A DNA stretch of 64,000 nt from assembly GCA_035700225.1 (NCBI GenBank), contig DASSOT010000003.1, positions 1 through 64,000 of the forward strand. Reading direction: 5' to 3'. The position numbers were made by a program, and so were the translations under genes. Shown here piece after piece: positions 16,093 to 24,162 of this stretch. Source of the DNA: JANWLD01 sp035700225 (GTDB lineage Bacteria > Patescibacteriota > Saccharimonadia > Saccharimonadales > 2-12-FULL-41-12). Every line of letters begins with the position of its first letter. The first letter of the stretch is position 1. Under the pieces are notes generated by a model. It worked only from the letters and a program-made list of their open reading frames with translations. It was not told the DNA's origin and searched no databases.

Positions 16093-16120
16093 CTTGGCAG
16101 AAAGGCGTGTCTGATATCCC

Positions 16121-18655
16121 GTGAATCTGCCTAAAAATTATGAACCGGCGCAGTACGAAGAAGATATCTACGCGCTTTGGGAACAGTCCGGGAAATTCCA
16201 GCCGAAGCAAGGCGGGGAGAGCTTTTCCATAGTTATGCCGCCGCCCAACGCCAATGCGAACCTGCATATAGGCTATGAGCTTACCGCGGCGCTGGAAGAC
16301 ATAGTCATCCGCTACCAAAGGATGAAAGGGAAGTCCGCATTGCTTTTGCCCGGAGCCGACCATGCCGGTTTTGAGACCCAGTCGGTTTATGAGAAACACC
16401 TGGCCCGGGAAGGCAAGAGCCGTTTTGATTTCAGCAGGGAAGAGCTCTATGACCGGATATGGGAGTTCGTCCAGAGTAACCGCGATAAGTTCGAAAAACA
16501 GCTCAGAGCCATGGGCGCCAGCTGTGACTGGAGCCGCTACACCTTCACCCTGGATGAAAAGATCGTTTCCCAAGCCTATGAAACCTTCAGAAAAATGTGG
16601 GACGAAGGGCTGATTTACAGGGGTGAAAGGCTGGTCAATTACTGCACTTACCACGGCACGGGCTTCGCCGATATCGAAGTAGCCTATAAGGATGTGCCCG
16701 GCAAACTTTGGTATATCCGCTATCCACTGACAGACGACAGCGGGGAAGTCGTAGTCGCAACTACCCGCCCGGAAACCATGCTTGGCGACGTGGCCGTAGC
16801 GGTCCATCCGGATGACAAGCGTTATAAGGACTTTGTCGGCAAAACTATCAGACTGCCGCTGACCCACAGGGAAATCCCGATACTTGCGGACAAGTTCGTA
16901 AAATCCGAGTTTGGCACCGGCGCGGTAAAGGTAACTCCGGCCCATGACCCGAACGACTTCGAGGTAGCGGGTAGGCACGACCTGCCTATGATGAGTGTCA
17001 TCGGCTACGACGGCAACATGAACCAGCACGTTCCGGAAAAATACCGTGGCCTGAGCGTCAAAGAAGCCAGGGAACAGGTAGTAGCGGATTTGGACGCACA
17101 GAGCTTTTTGGAAAAAGAAGAAGAACACCCGCACAGCGTAGGACATTGCTATAAGTGCGGAACGGTCATAGAACCTCTGCTGAAGGAACAATGGTTCGTC
17201 GACATGAAACCTCTGGCCAAAGAGGCGATAAACGCGCTCGAGGCCGGCAAGATAGCCTTCTACCCGGACAACAAGAAAAAACAGCTTATAAATTACCTTG
17301 AGGGGCTCAGGGACTGGAATATCAGCAGACAGATTGCCTGGGGCATCCCGATACCGGCTTTTCAGAACATTGACGACCCGACGGACTGGATATTCGACGA
17401 GAGGGTAGGCGAGAAGACCATTACCATAGACGGCAAGACTTACCATCGCGACCCGGACACGTTCGACACCTGGTTTTCCAGCTCAAGCTGGCCTTACTCC
17501 ACCCTGGGCGGCCCCGGTGAAGATGACTTTGAAAAGTTCTACCCGACCAGCCTGATGGAAACGGGCGGCGAGATACTCTACCCGTGGGTCAGCAGGATGA
17601 TAATGCTCGGGCTTTACCGGACAGGCGACGTTCCTTTCCGCGAAGTATATATCCACGGTTACGTCATGGCCGAGGACGGCGCCAAGATGAGCAAGTCCCT
17701 GGGCAATGTCGTAGACCCCATGCCGGTCATTGAAAAATACGGCTCCGATGCGCTTAGGATGGGTATCATATCCGGCCGTTCGCCGGCGGTGAACAGGGGT
17801 TATGACCCCCGGCGCGTCGAGGAAGCGCGCAACTTCTGCAACAAGCTTTGGAACATAGCGCGCTACATAGAAAGTGTGCCGGCAGACCAAAAATCAGAAA
17901 AAGCCATAGCCGATGATTGGATACTGGGCAGGTTGTCCTCAGCAGTAAGTTCCATAGAATCATGCCTACAGGACTACCGCTTCAACGAAGCTTACGAACT
18001 GCTTTACCACTTCGTCTGGGACGATTTAGCCGATTGGTATATCGAAGCTTCCAAACAGGCCCCGAACCCACAGATGCTTAACCGTATACTTTCTTCCGTA
18101 CTTAAACTGACGCACCCGTTCGCGCCCTTTCTGACCGAAGTTATCTGGCAGACGATGAATCCGGATGATGACACGATGGTCATAAGCGAGCAGTGGCCAA
18201 CTGCCCCGGATTTCAACGCGAAATCCGCCGGCGAATTTGAAAAGGTAAAGACGATAATCAGCGAAATCCGCCAGCTAAAAACCCTGCTCAATCTGCAGGG
18301 CGGGGAACTGCGGTTCGAAGACTCTGATACCGTTTTCAACAACGCCGAGATAATCCGGCGCCTGTGCAAGCTGGAGTCCGTTTCCTCGGTAAAGACAGGC
18401 AAGGGGATACGGCTTACCCAGACAAAAGAGAAATGCTGGCTGGACATCGGCTCGCAATCCGCGGATGCTCTCAAAGACTCACTGCAAAACAGGGAAGAGC
18501 AACTGCAAAAATCCATAGACCACTTAAGCGAGCGCTTGGACAACCCCGGCTATGTCAAGAACGCCCCGAAAAAGCTCATAGATGAAACTAAGGCTCAACT
18601 GGAAGAAACCATCAGCGAACAGGTAAAGATAAAGCAGTTGATAACCCGCCTATAG
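16121..18655 (+). CDS. valS: valyl-tRNA synthetase
   Basis: An 844-residue class I synthetase that charges tRNA-Val. It has NLHIGY as the HIGH signature (residues 49-52), an editing domain with TTRPETMLGDVAVAVHP and VKVTPAHDPNDFEVA, and KMSKS at 522-526. A C-terminal coiled coil (about 785-844) is the tRNA-binding arm characteristic of ValRS rather than IleRS or LeuRS. A CxxC-type pair (HCYKCG) is in the expected insert. The start is GTG at 16121; the ribosome-binding site is weak. It is preceded by the long hairpin leader and followed by the repeat element at 18666. Confidence 0.95.
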   Translation: MNLPKNYEPAQYEEDIYALWEQSGKFQPKQGGESFSIVMPPPNANANLHIGYELTAALEDIVIRYQRMKGKSALLLPGADHAGFETQSVYEKHLAREGKSRFDFSREELYDRIWEFVQSNRDKFEKQLRAMGASCDWSRYTFTLDEKIVSQAYETFRKMWDEGLIYRGERLVNYCTYHGTGFADIEVAYKDVPGKLWYIRYPLTDDSGEVVVATTRPETMLGDVAVAVHPDDKRYKDFVGKTIRLPLTHREIPILADKFVKSEFGTGAVKVTPAHDPNDFEVAGRHDLPMMSVIGYDGNMNQHVPEKYRGLSVKEAREQVVADLDAQSFLEKEEEHPHSVGHCYKCGTVIEPLLKEQWFVDMKPLAKEAINALEAGKIAFYPDNKKKQLINYLEGLRDWNISRQIAWGIPIPAFQNIDDPTDWIFDERVGEKTITIDGKTYHRDPDTFDTWFSSSSWPYSTLGGPGEDDFEKFYPTSLMETGGEILYPWVSRMIMLGLYRTGDVPFREVYIHGYVMAEDGAKMSKSLGNVVDPMPVIEKYGSDALRMGIISGRSPAVNRGYDPRRVEEARNFCNKLWNIARYIESVPADQKSEKAIADDWILGRLSSAVSSIESCLQDYRFNEAYELLYHFVWDDLADWYIEASKQAPNPQMLNRILSSVLKLTHPFAPFLTEVIWQTMNPDDDTMVISEQWPTAPDFNAKSAGEFEKVKTIISEIRQLKTLLNLQGGELRFEDSDTVFNNAEIIRRLCKLESVSSVKTGKGIRLTQTKEKCWLDIGSQSADALKDSLQNREEQLQKSIDHLSERLDNPGYVKNAPKKLIDETKAQLEETISEQVKIKQLITRL

Positions 18656-18665
18656 GTTGTATGCC

Positions 18666-18956
18666 GCGGGTCCTGTCCTTGCTCCAAATGTATAGTTCTT
18701 GTTTGCTCCAGGCGGAGATTTTTGGGTCTGCTCGCCTCGACTCGCAAGAGCCCTTAAATCTCCTTGCAACCCCTGCGCAAAAAGAAATACATTTTTCGCA
18801 AGGCCACCCGCGGGATCAAAGCATAGGAGGTTTTTCGCTTCTTGAATCGGGAGAGTCGCAAACGTCATGGGCTGAACTGAAAGTTCAACCATAGAGAGCT
18901 CTTTCGAGGCAAGAAGCGAAAAAGCCCCGTCGCATGGGAGCCAGGACAGGACCCGC
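18666..18956 (-). ncRNA. structured repeat element, copy B, about 290 nt with terminal inverted repeat
   Basis: The ends pair as GCGGGTCCTGTCCT (18666-18679) with AGGACAGGACCCGC (18943-18956), then, after one mismatch, GCTCC with GGAGC. Inside, TTTTTCGCTTCTTG (18831-18844) pairs with CAAGAAGCGAAAAA (18910-18923), closing a domain that holds a TGAACT-TTC-AGTTCA hairpin. AATGTAT...TTCTT pairs with AAGAACTATACATT (18779-18793 with 18687-18700), enclosing GGAGATTT/AAATCTCC. The half at 18666-18810 matches copy A at 4483-4630. Both copies lie between convergent genes. It may be a large structured RNA or a MITE-like element. The 105-codon frame across it is not credible as protein because copy A has a frame-changing indel. 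Confidence 0.6.
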
Positions 18957-18968
18957 AAGTATAGCAAC

Positions 18969-19835
18969 TTAGTATTCGAGGGCTTTTTTGACCCGTTCTA
19001 CGGATTCGTCCGGGTGGTTATCGTCAAACCAAAGCACATGCCAGCCCTGTTTGGCCGCTTCCATCAGGTTCGGCCGTGAATCATCCACGAGCAGAAGCGC
19101 CTCTTTAGGCACGCCGGCTTCTTTGGCGGCAACTTTGTAGATTTCCGGCTCCGGCTTGATAAAGCCCGTCTGGGAAGAGTCTATGATGATGTCGTAAGGT
19201 ATGTCTGGAAGCAGGCTTTTGCTGAACATGGATTTTATCAGTCCGGGCATGTTGTTGCTGAGCAACCCTACACGGTAGTGTTGCTGAACCCATTTGATAA
19301 GCTCGATGGTTTCGTTTATCGGCTCGACCGCTTCCAGATAGAAAGCCTGCCAGTCCACGCCCGGAACAGAGAATTTCTCCGCCAGAAGCTCGTTGAAATC
19401 ATGCACGGATATGTCACCCTTGCAGACCAGATCGTTGTACTGCCAGAAGGTCGTTTCTATCAATTCCATCGGCACGCCGGATTCTTCAGCGATAAGGCTG
19501 AACGTCCTGTGAAAGAAGCGGACCATACTGCCGTTGATGTCGAAATACACGAACTCAACACCGCTTTTCGAGCGTTTCTTGGCCTTTTGCGGGCCTGCGG
19601 CACCGGCCGGCGCCTGCTTGCCCAACAGGCTTTCCACGGACACGTTAAGCGCTTCTGCGATGGTCTGGATGGTAAATACCGAAGGAGCTTTGATGGCCCC
19701 GCGCTCTATCTTGGCCAGCGTAGAATAGCTCAGATTTGAAATCTGGCAGAGCTGTTGCTGGGTATAGCCGGCTGTCTTGCGCGCAGTCTGTATACGTTTA
19801 GCCAAACCCTTTTCCATATCGGCTGTTGCCGCCAA
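18969..19835 (-). CDS. XRE-family DNA-binding domain fused to HAD-like hydrolase
   Basis: An N-terminal XRE helix-turn-helix (RIQTARKTAGYTQQQLCQIS and STLAKIERG; about 10-70) is joined by a basic Ala/Lys linker to a HAD-superfamily domain of about 200 residues. HAD motifs: I is FDINGSM, where the usual second Asp is Asn; II is LLSNN; III is the lysine in IKPEPEIY; IV is LVDDSRPN. The first Asp nucleophile is kept, but the altered motif I makes phosphatase activity uncertain. It may be a metabolite-sensing regulator. The TTG start at 19835 is preferred because AAGGGGGG lies 7 nt upstream; in-frame TTG and GTG codons lie further 5'. Confidence 0.78.
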   Translation of the reverse strand: MAATADMEKGLAKRIQTARKTAGYTQQQLCQISNLSYSTLAKIERGAIKAPSVFTIQTIAEALNVSVESLLGKQAPAGAAGPQKAKKRSKSGVEFVYFDINGSMVRFFHRTFSLIAEESGVPMELIETTFWQYNDLVCKGDISVHDFNELLAEKFSVPGVDWQAFYLEAVEPINETIELIKWVQQHYRVGLLSNNMPGLIKSMFSKSLLPDIPYDIIIDSSQTGFIKPEPEIYKVAAKEAGVPKEALLLVDDSRPNLMEAAKQGWHVLWFDDNHPDESVERVKKALEY

Positions 19836-19908
19836 AGTGCTCACCCCCCTTAGCAAAATGTTATATACCCATATATTACCAGTAAGCCCCAGCTACTGCC
19901 AAGCGGTG

Positions 19909-20094
19909 TCAGCCTTCAATGGCGGAATTTATGAAGCTTATGACCGTCAGAAACAGGATAAAGATTATTACCGCCGTTGCCCCGGCTATCGTAAGGGACT
20001 GTTTCGTGTTATTGCCGGTGTAGCGCATGGCCTTGTTATAGACCCAGGCCGATACGCCGGCGGCACCGAATAATGCTACTAGAAACGGTGACAT
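19909..20094 (-). CDS. small two-helix membrane protein
   Basis: A 61-residue protein with two hydrophobic helices (about 3-20 and 36-55) joined by a polar loop with YTGNNTKQ. I place the start at the ATG at 20094 because TATAAT lies exactly 6 nt upstream, the leaderless pattern seen elsewhere here; longer in-frame starts at 20109 or 20130 would put that box inside the gene. It is divergent from the gene at 20161. No family was recognised; the function is unknown. Confidence 0.65.
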   Translation of the reverse strand: MSPFLVALFGAAGVSAWVYNKAMRYTGNNTKQSLTIAGATAVIIFILFLTVISFINSAIEG

Positions 20095-20160
20095 AAGAGA
20101 ATTATACATTTTAGTCAAACCCGCAGACAAACCGGGCGGGCAAGTTATAATGCTTGTGAA

Positions 20161-21177
20161 GTGGACGCAAAAAAAATATTCAGAGGAATCGCGCTGTACC
20201 TGCTGGGAACTTTCCTTTTCTTTGTGCTTTTTGGTTTCGCGTACTTCCTGGCCTTCACCCAGATGGCCGGTAATCCGGACAGGGTCAAACAGGCGCTTTA
20301 TAACAGCGGGCTTTATGAAAAGGCCGGCCCGGTACTATACGATAATTTCCAGGAATCCGAGGGTAGCAAGGGGCCGGAACAAGACATACCGCTCAAAGAC
20401 CCCATAGTCCGCCAGGCGGTGCTTTCCGCTTTCAGCCCGTCCTTCATCCAAAAAAGCGTAGAAAACGTCATAGACGGCACATACGGCTGGCTCAACGGTG
20501 ACACCGCGCAACCGGAATTCTCGATAAACCTCGCCGAAGCGCAGAAGAACTTTTCCCAGACTTTGGGCGACGAGATTACCGAGCGGCTGAAAAAACTACC
20601 GCGCTGTAGCGCCGAACAGGTGCAGAAAGCTAAAAAGACCGACCCGTTCTCCATAAGATGCCTGCCTCCGGGAGTTTCTATAAAATCATTGCGAAAACAG
20701 GTGGTCAAAGAGGCAGAGGGCGGCGACGTACTGGAAAAGAAAAAGATAACCGCCTCGGACCTGAAATCAAAGGACGGCGGAGGAACCTTCTCTGACTCCT
20801 CAGCCCCAAGCGCCTACCGAACAGCGCTGAAAGTGCCGTATATCCTGCTGGTTTTGGGCGTCCTTCTCGGGACGGGGCTTGTTTACGCCAGCAGTAGCAG
20901 AAAAAACGGGCTGAAAAGGCTTGGTAAGATATTGGCGATAGCGGCTGTCTTCGCATTATTCGTACCGATAGCATTCAATATACTGTTTAGCATTTTGCTA
21001 AAAGCCGATACGGGAGATAATATTATCACTGACCTGGCCGTACCTGTCATCCGGGAGTTCAACAAAGCAGGAAGCAAGTTTTACTACATAACCGGGGCAG
21101 GGTACGCGCTACTGGCGGTCGGAGCGTTCTATCTGGCTAAAAGACTGCCCGCAGAGGGAGATAAGAGGAAGAAATAA
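20161..21177 (+). CDS. multi-pass membrane protein of unknown function
   Basis: A 338-residue protein with one N-terminal transmembrane helix (about 10-32), an extracytoplasmic domain of about 190 residues containing RCSAEQ and RCLPPG cysteines that could form a disulfide, then three more helices (about 222-330) and a basic C-terminal tail. GTG start; TATAAT (20146-20151) lies 9 nt upstream, so the leader is at most a few nucleotides. aroB follows after 4 bp, so the two are likely cotranscribed. No known family was recognised. Confidence 0.75.
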   Translation: MDAKKIFRGIALYLLGTFLFFVLFGFAYFLAFTQMAGNPDRVKQALYNSGLYEKAGPVLYDNFQESEGSKGPEQDIPLKDPIVRQAVLSAFSPSFIQKSVENVIDGTYGWLNGDTAQPEFSINLAEAQKNFSQTLGDEITERLKKLPRCSAEQVQKAKKTDPFSIRCLPPGVSIKSLRKQVVKEAEGGDVLEKKKITASDLKSKDGGGTFSDSSAPSAYRTALKVPYILLVLGVLLGTGLVYASSSRKNGLKRLGKILAIAAVFALFVPIAFNILFSILLKADTGDNIITDLAVPVIREFNKAGSKFYYITGAGYALLAVGAFYLAKRLPAEGDKRKK

Positions 21178-21181
21178 ACTG

Positions 21182-22249
21182 ATGGAATACACACTGCAGA
21201 ATGGACCTGACGGCAAAGCTACGAGAGTAGTGATAGGCGGCTCCGCCTTTAATGAGCTGAAGAAACTGGCGGAAGGACATACCAAGATCGCGTTGATAAC
21301 CGACAAACAAACCGATAAGCACTGCTTCAAAAAGCTACATCCCTATCTGCCCACAGCGGAAAAGATAATCCTGCCGGACGGCGAAGCGATTAAGAGCCTG
21401 GCCCGCGTAGAAGATACACTCAAGCACCTACGGGAATCAGGATTTGACCGCAAGAGTCTGATAATAGGCTTGGGCGGAGGAGTGGTGAACGACCTGGCCG
21501 GGTTCTGCGCCAGCACTTACATGCGGGGTATTGATTGGGTGATGATTCCCAGTACGCTGACAGCGCAGGCTGACGCTTCCATCGGCGGAAAAACAGGTGT
21601 GAACCTGGGCGGTTACAAGAATATGGTCGGCAGTTTCTGGCCGTCCAGAGCCGTGCTGATAAATCCTGTCCTGCTTGAAACTTTACCCAAGGAGCATCTG
21701 ATGAACGGACTGGCTGAAATCATCAAGATGGGCTTCATCTACGACCCACAGATTCTCGAGCACGTAAGTCGGCTCGACCCTGCTAAACTTTTGGGCGACG
21801 ATCTGGACACGGCCTCGCGCCTGGCCGCCAGAGGGAAGATTGAGATAGTTAACACCGACCCTTATGAGGCCGGGGGGAGAAAACTGCTTAATTTCGGCCA
21901 TACGGTGGGGCATGCGCTGGAGGCGATTTCAATGGACGGTGACAAGCCCCTGCTACACGGCGAAGCTATATCCATAGGCATGGCCGCCGAAACCAAACTG
22001 GCGGAGCTGGAAAGCGTCTGCGCGCCTGGTCTGAGCGCCAAGGTCAAACAAACGCTGAAGCGTTTCGGCCTGCCGGTCGCATACCCTCACGCATCGCTTG
22101 AAGACATACTCGGCAAGATAACTTCGGACAAGAAGAATGTCGGCGGCGCCATCCGCTGGACCTTGCCGGAAAACGAAGGCCGGGGCGTTTACGACCACGA
22201 GGCGGACGAAGAAAACATAAAGACGGCCATAGGCTCGATATTGTCTTGA
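21182..22249 (+). CDS. aroB: 3-dehydroquinate synthase
   Basis: A 355-residue NAD-dependent, metal-binding enzyme converting DAHP to 3-dehydroquinate, the second step of the shikimate pathway. Motifs are GLGGGVVNDLAGFCASTYMRGI (NAD and substrate site), PSTLTAQADASIGGKTGVN, NFGHTVGHALE and LHGEAISIGM, which supply the metal-binding Glu and two His, and SDKKN. It follows the membrane-protein gene by 4 bp. No other shikimate gene is in the window. A sugar-phosphate cyclase of the same family with another product cannot be excluded. Confidence 0.88.
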   Translation: MEYTLQNGPDGKATRVVIGGSAFNELKKLAEGHTKIALITDKQTDKHCFKKLHPYLPTAEKIILPDGEAIKSLARVEDTLKHLRESGFDRKSLIIGLGGGVVNDLAGFCASTYMRGIDWVMIPSTLTAQADASIGGKTGVNLGGYKNMVGSFWPSRAVLINPVLLETLPKEHLMNGLAEIIKMGFIYDPQILEHVSRLDPAKLLGDDLDTASRLAARGKIEIVNTDPYEAGGRKLLNFGHTVGHALEAISMDGDKPLLHGEAISIGMAAETKLAELESVCAPGLSAKVKQTLKRFGLPVAYPHASLEDILGKITSDKKNVGGAIRWTLPENEGRGVYDHEADEENIKTAIGSILS

Positions 22250-22258
22250 TGCCGGCTT

Positions 22259-23227
22259 TTATTTAAGCTCAAGCGATGCGGCTACCGGGAAAAGATAAGA
22301 TTCTGCCTGGCTATCCAGAGATTTTTTGCTCGACGGGCTGATTGCCAGGGTAATCGCGTGGTCGCCATCCCAGAAATAAAGCGTCCTAGAGAAGATGTCC
22401 GGAGCCTCCACGTCGACCTGCCTCCATGTCCTGCCGTTGATGTTTACCTTCAGATCATTTACTTTGACATCGCTCTTATTTGCGCCGAACAGGGCTATTA
22501 TGCCGGCCACGAAATCCTTGTCCGTAACCTTTTTGTAAAATTCCGTTTCTGATTTTGAGCCTTTCAGGCTTTCGGTTCCTACGGATACGTATGTGCGGTA
22601 GGGCAGTACCTGGCCGGAGTTCGGCGGACTTTCTAGGCCTATGTTCATGTTCTTTGATACCAGCCCTTCGAAATCCGAACTAAGCGGCAGGGATTTATCC
22701 TTCGTCCAGTCCGGCGGAGCCTTGACGGTAAAACCGAATTCAGTGTCAATTGTCTTCCAGTCGCCGGGTACTTCTATCGTCTTCTGCGCGATATCTTCTC
22801 CCGTAGCCTGCTCCGGCTGGTTCGGCACGGGCGTATTCTGCGCGGTCTTATCCTGCTTTTCGCCTTTGTTAAAGATAAAGAAATAGGCTCCGGCGCCTGC
22901 ACCGACCAGAACCAGTATTAATAAAATTGCCAGCAGGGGAGTTCTGCGGCGTTTGGGAGGCGGCATGTTAGGGTCGTATTTATCGTAAACATTCTGCTGG
23001 GAAAAAGCTTTGAGAGCTTTGTCGTGTTCGGAAGTGTTAAGAGGCTCGGGGTTTATAGATTGCGGCTGGTGGCCGGAAGGGCGCGGCGGAATCGGCTGAA
23101 CAGGGGCAGGAGCCGCAGGCGGCAGGGTATTATCATCCGTATTAACCGGAGAAAATTGCGTGTTATTTTCCTCCGGGGCGCCGGCAGGATTTCCTCTTTG
23201 GCTTCGGTTCTTCCAGTCCTCATCCAT
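22259..23227 (-). CDS. membrane-anchored protein with proline-rich cytoplasmic region and PsbP-like exterior
   Basis: A 322-residue protein. Residues 1 to about 95 are proline-rich, polar and end in a basic PKRRR stop-transfer segment; residues about 97-118 form one transmembrane helix; a low-complexity linker leads to a domain of about 170 residues starting near TEFGFTVKAPPDWTKD. That opening is typical of PsbP/LpqN-type domains found on the surface of Gram-positive bacteria. No catalytic motif was recognised. It lies directly downstream of tRNA-Ser(CGA) on the same strand and is convergent with aroB. Confidence 0.72.
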   Translation of the reverse strand: MDEDWKNRSQRGNPAGAPEENNTQFSPVNTDDNTLPPAAPAPVQPIPPRPSGHQPQSINPEPLNTSEHDKALKAFSQQNVYDKYDPNMPPPKRRRTPLLAILLILVLVGAGAGAYFFIFNKGEKQDKTAQNTPVPNQPEQATGEDIAQKTIEVPGDWKTIDTEFGFTVKAPPDWTKDKSLPLSSDFEGLVSKNMNIGLESPPNSGQVLPYRTYVSVGTESLKGSKSETEFYKKVTDKDFVAGIIALFGANKSDVKVNDLKVNINGRTWRQVDVEAPDIFSRTLYFWDGDHAITLAISPSSKKSLDSQAESYLFPVAASLELK

Positions 23228-23280
23228 AGATATGTCGAGTTTAGCATAAGCGGACTTGTCGTTCGAATCCTTATTTCACA

Positions 23281-23317
23281 ATCCTTCATAGCTCCGCAGG
23301 AGCGGAGCGGCGAAGGA
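23281..23317 (-). terminator. hairpin directly after tRNA-Ser(CGA)
   Basis: ATCCTTC...GCTCCGC (23281-23297) pairs with GCGGAGC...GAAGGAT (23301-23317), forming a long stem that begins one base beyond the encoded CCA. There is no clear T-run, so it may be a processing or termination structure. Confidence 0.5.
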
Positions 23318-23407
23318 TGGCGGAGAGAGAGGGATTCGAACCCTCGAAGACGTTGCCGCCTTACCGCTTTTCGAGAGCGGCCAGTTCAACCACTCCTGCA
23401 TCTCTCC
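23318..23407 (-). tRNA. tRNA-Ser(CGA)
   Basis: A 90-nt serine tRNA reading UCG. The acceptor GGAGAGA pairs with TCTCTCC, the anticodon loop is CTCGAAA (anticodon CGA), a long variable arm (GCGGCAACGTCTTCG region) marks it as serine-type, the T-arm contains GGTTCGAATCC, and CCA is encoded. The upstream -10 is TATAAT (23421-23416 on minus). Confidence 0.95.
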
Positions 23408-23471
23408 TTGCCACCATTATACTTGACTATAAGGTATTGATTATTTTATAAAAATGTGTTAAAATATCATG

Positions 23472-23888
23472 ATGTTTGAAAAACTCAGGCCAGATCCTGA
23501 AGGCGGGCCTATATCTTCAACCGCCTTTAATCTGCTAAGCTCGTTAGGTTTTTATCATGAGGAAATCAGCGAACTGCAGGAACCTCCTACGCCGGAGCCA
23601 CTTACGGCAATAATCGGAGGCGTCCGCTGGGACTTTGAAGACAAGGACACTTATCTGGCAGTTTGCGAAGAGAATCCGGAACTTTCATGCATAGTACGCC
23701 TTGTACTGGACGAAAGCGGAGACATAGAGAACGGGCACTGCTTCTACGATCAGCCGGACCTTATGGAAAAGATGGAAAAACTCGGGTTCGCAGTAGTGCC
23801 TGAAACTCTTGAAGAAGCCGAAATGAACCATCAATATTTCGCTCCGGCCGACGAATTTCGCGCCGGACAGGAAATCAACCTGAATTAG
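23472..23888 (+). CDS. hypothetical protein, acidic, 138 aa
   Basis: A soluble, acidic 138-residue protein with no recognised family. It contains GGVRWDFEDKDTYLAVCEENPELSC, which may form a small alpha/beta domain. The -35 TTGATT, 17-nt spacer and TAAAAT (23460-23465) place transcription start at about 23472, the second of two tandem ATGs, so the shorter leaderless start is preferred over 23469. It lies between two tRNA-Ser genes. Confidence 0.65.
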   Translation: MFEKLRPDPEGGPISSTAFNLLSSLGFYHEEISELQEPPTPEPLTAIIGGVRWDFEDKDTYLAVCEENPELSCIVRLVLDESGDIENGHCFYDQPDLMEKMEKLGFAVVPETLEEAEMNHQYFAPADEFRAGQEINLN

Positions 23889-23909
23889 CCTGTTATAATC
23901 GTTATCCGA

Positions 23910-23999
23910 GGAGAGGTGTCCGAGCGGTTTAAGGAACTGGTCTTGAAAACCAGCAGGCCGGAAACGGTCTCGTGGGTTCGAATCCCACCCTCTCCGCCA
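23910..23999 (+). tRNA. tRNA-Ser(TGA)
   Basis: A 90-nt serine tRNA: acceptor GGAGAGG with CCTCTCC, anticodon stem-loop CTGGT-CTTGAAA-ACCAG (anticodon TGA), a long variable arm, T-arm GGTTCGAATCC and encoded CCA. TATAAT at 23894-23899 is its -10 box. Its last 21 bases are repeated at 24110-24130. Confidence 0.96.
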
Positions 24000-24038
24000 T
24001 ACAAAAATTCCTGCTGTTTTAGGCAGGTGTTTTTGTAT
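24000..24038 (+). terminator. terminator of tRNA-Ser(TGA)
   Basis: ACAAAAA...CCTGC pairs with GCAGG...TTTTTGT around a TGTTTTAG loop, and the 3' arm carries the T-run. It begins right after the tRNA CCA end. Confidence 0.75.
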
Positions 24039-24109
24039 CGTAGGATGATAGATTCGAACGGGAAGTCCAGTGGACTTCCCCGGCACTTTTGGAGATTCAT
24101 CGAGAAAAG

Positions 24110-24130
24110 CGAATCCCACCCTCTCCGCCA
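24110..24130 (+). repeat. duplicate of tRNA-Ser(TGA) 3' end (att-like)
   Basis: Positions 24110-24130 repeat exactly the final 21 bases of tRNA-Ser(TGA) (23979-23999), including CCA, with 110 bp in between. Such direct repeats of a tRNA 3' end are the usual footprint of tyrosine-integrase insertion, but the 110-bp interval encodes no integrase. A deletion remnant or a partial tRNA duplication are both possible. Confidence 0.7.
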
Positions 24131-24137
24131 GAAACAT

Positions 24138-24162
24138 GGCCGGTCTTTGAGGCCGGTTTTTA
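24138..24162 (+). terminator. possible terminator at convergent gene end
   Basis: GGCC-GGTCTTTGA-GGCC with a following GGTTTTT run lies just past the att-like repeat and faces the end of the protease gene. The stem is short, so this is tentative. Confidence 0.4.

Noticed and set aside
16004..16120. T-box riboswitch for valS
   Set aside because: No conserved T-box core, specifier loop or terminator was found; only a long hairpin is supported.
16007..17446. 479-codon open frame antisense to valS
   Set aside because: It is the shadow of a strongly coding valS frame, with no protein-like motif of its own.
18650..18967. 105-codon open frame on minus between valS and the XRE-HAD gene
   Set aside because: It covers the structured repeat almost exactly. 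The homologous stretch at 4483-4630 has a 1-nt indel that breaks the frame, so the similarity is at DNA/RNA level rather than protein level.
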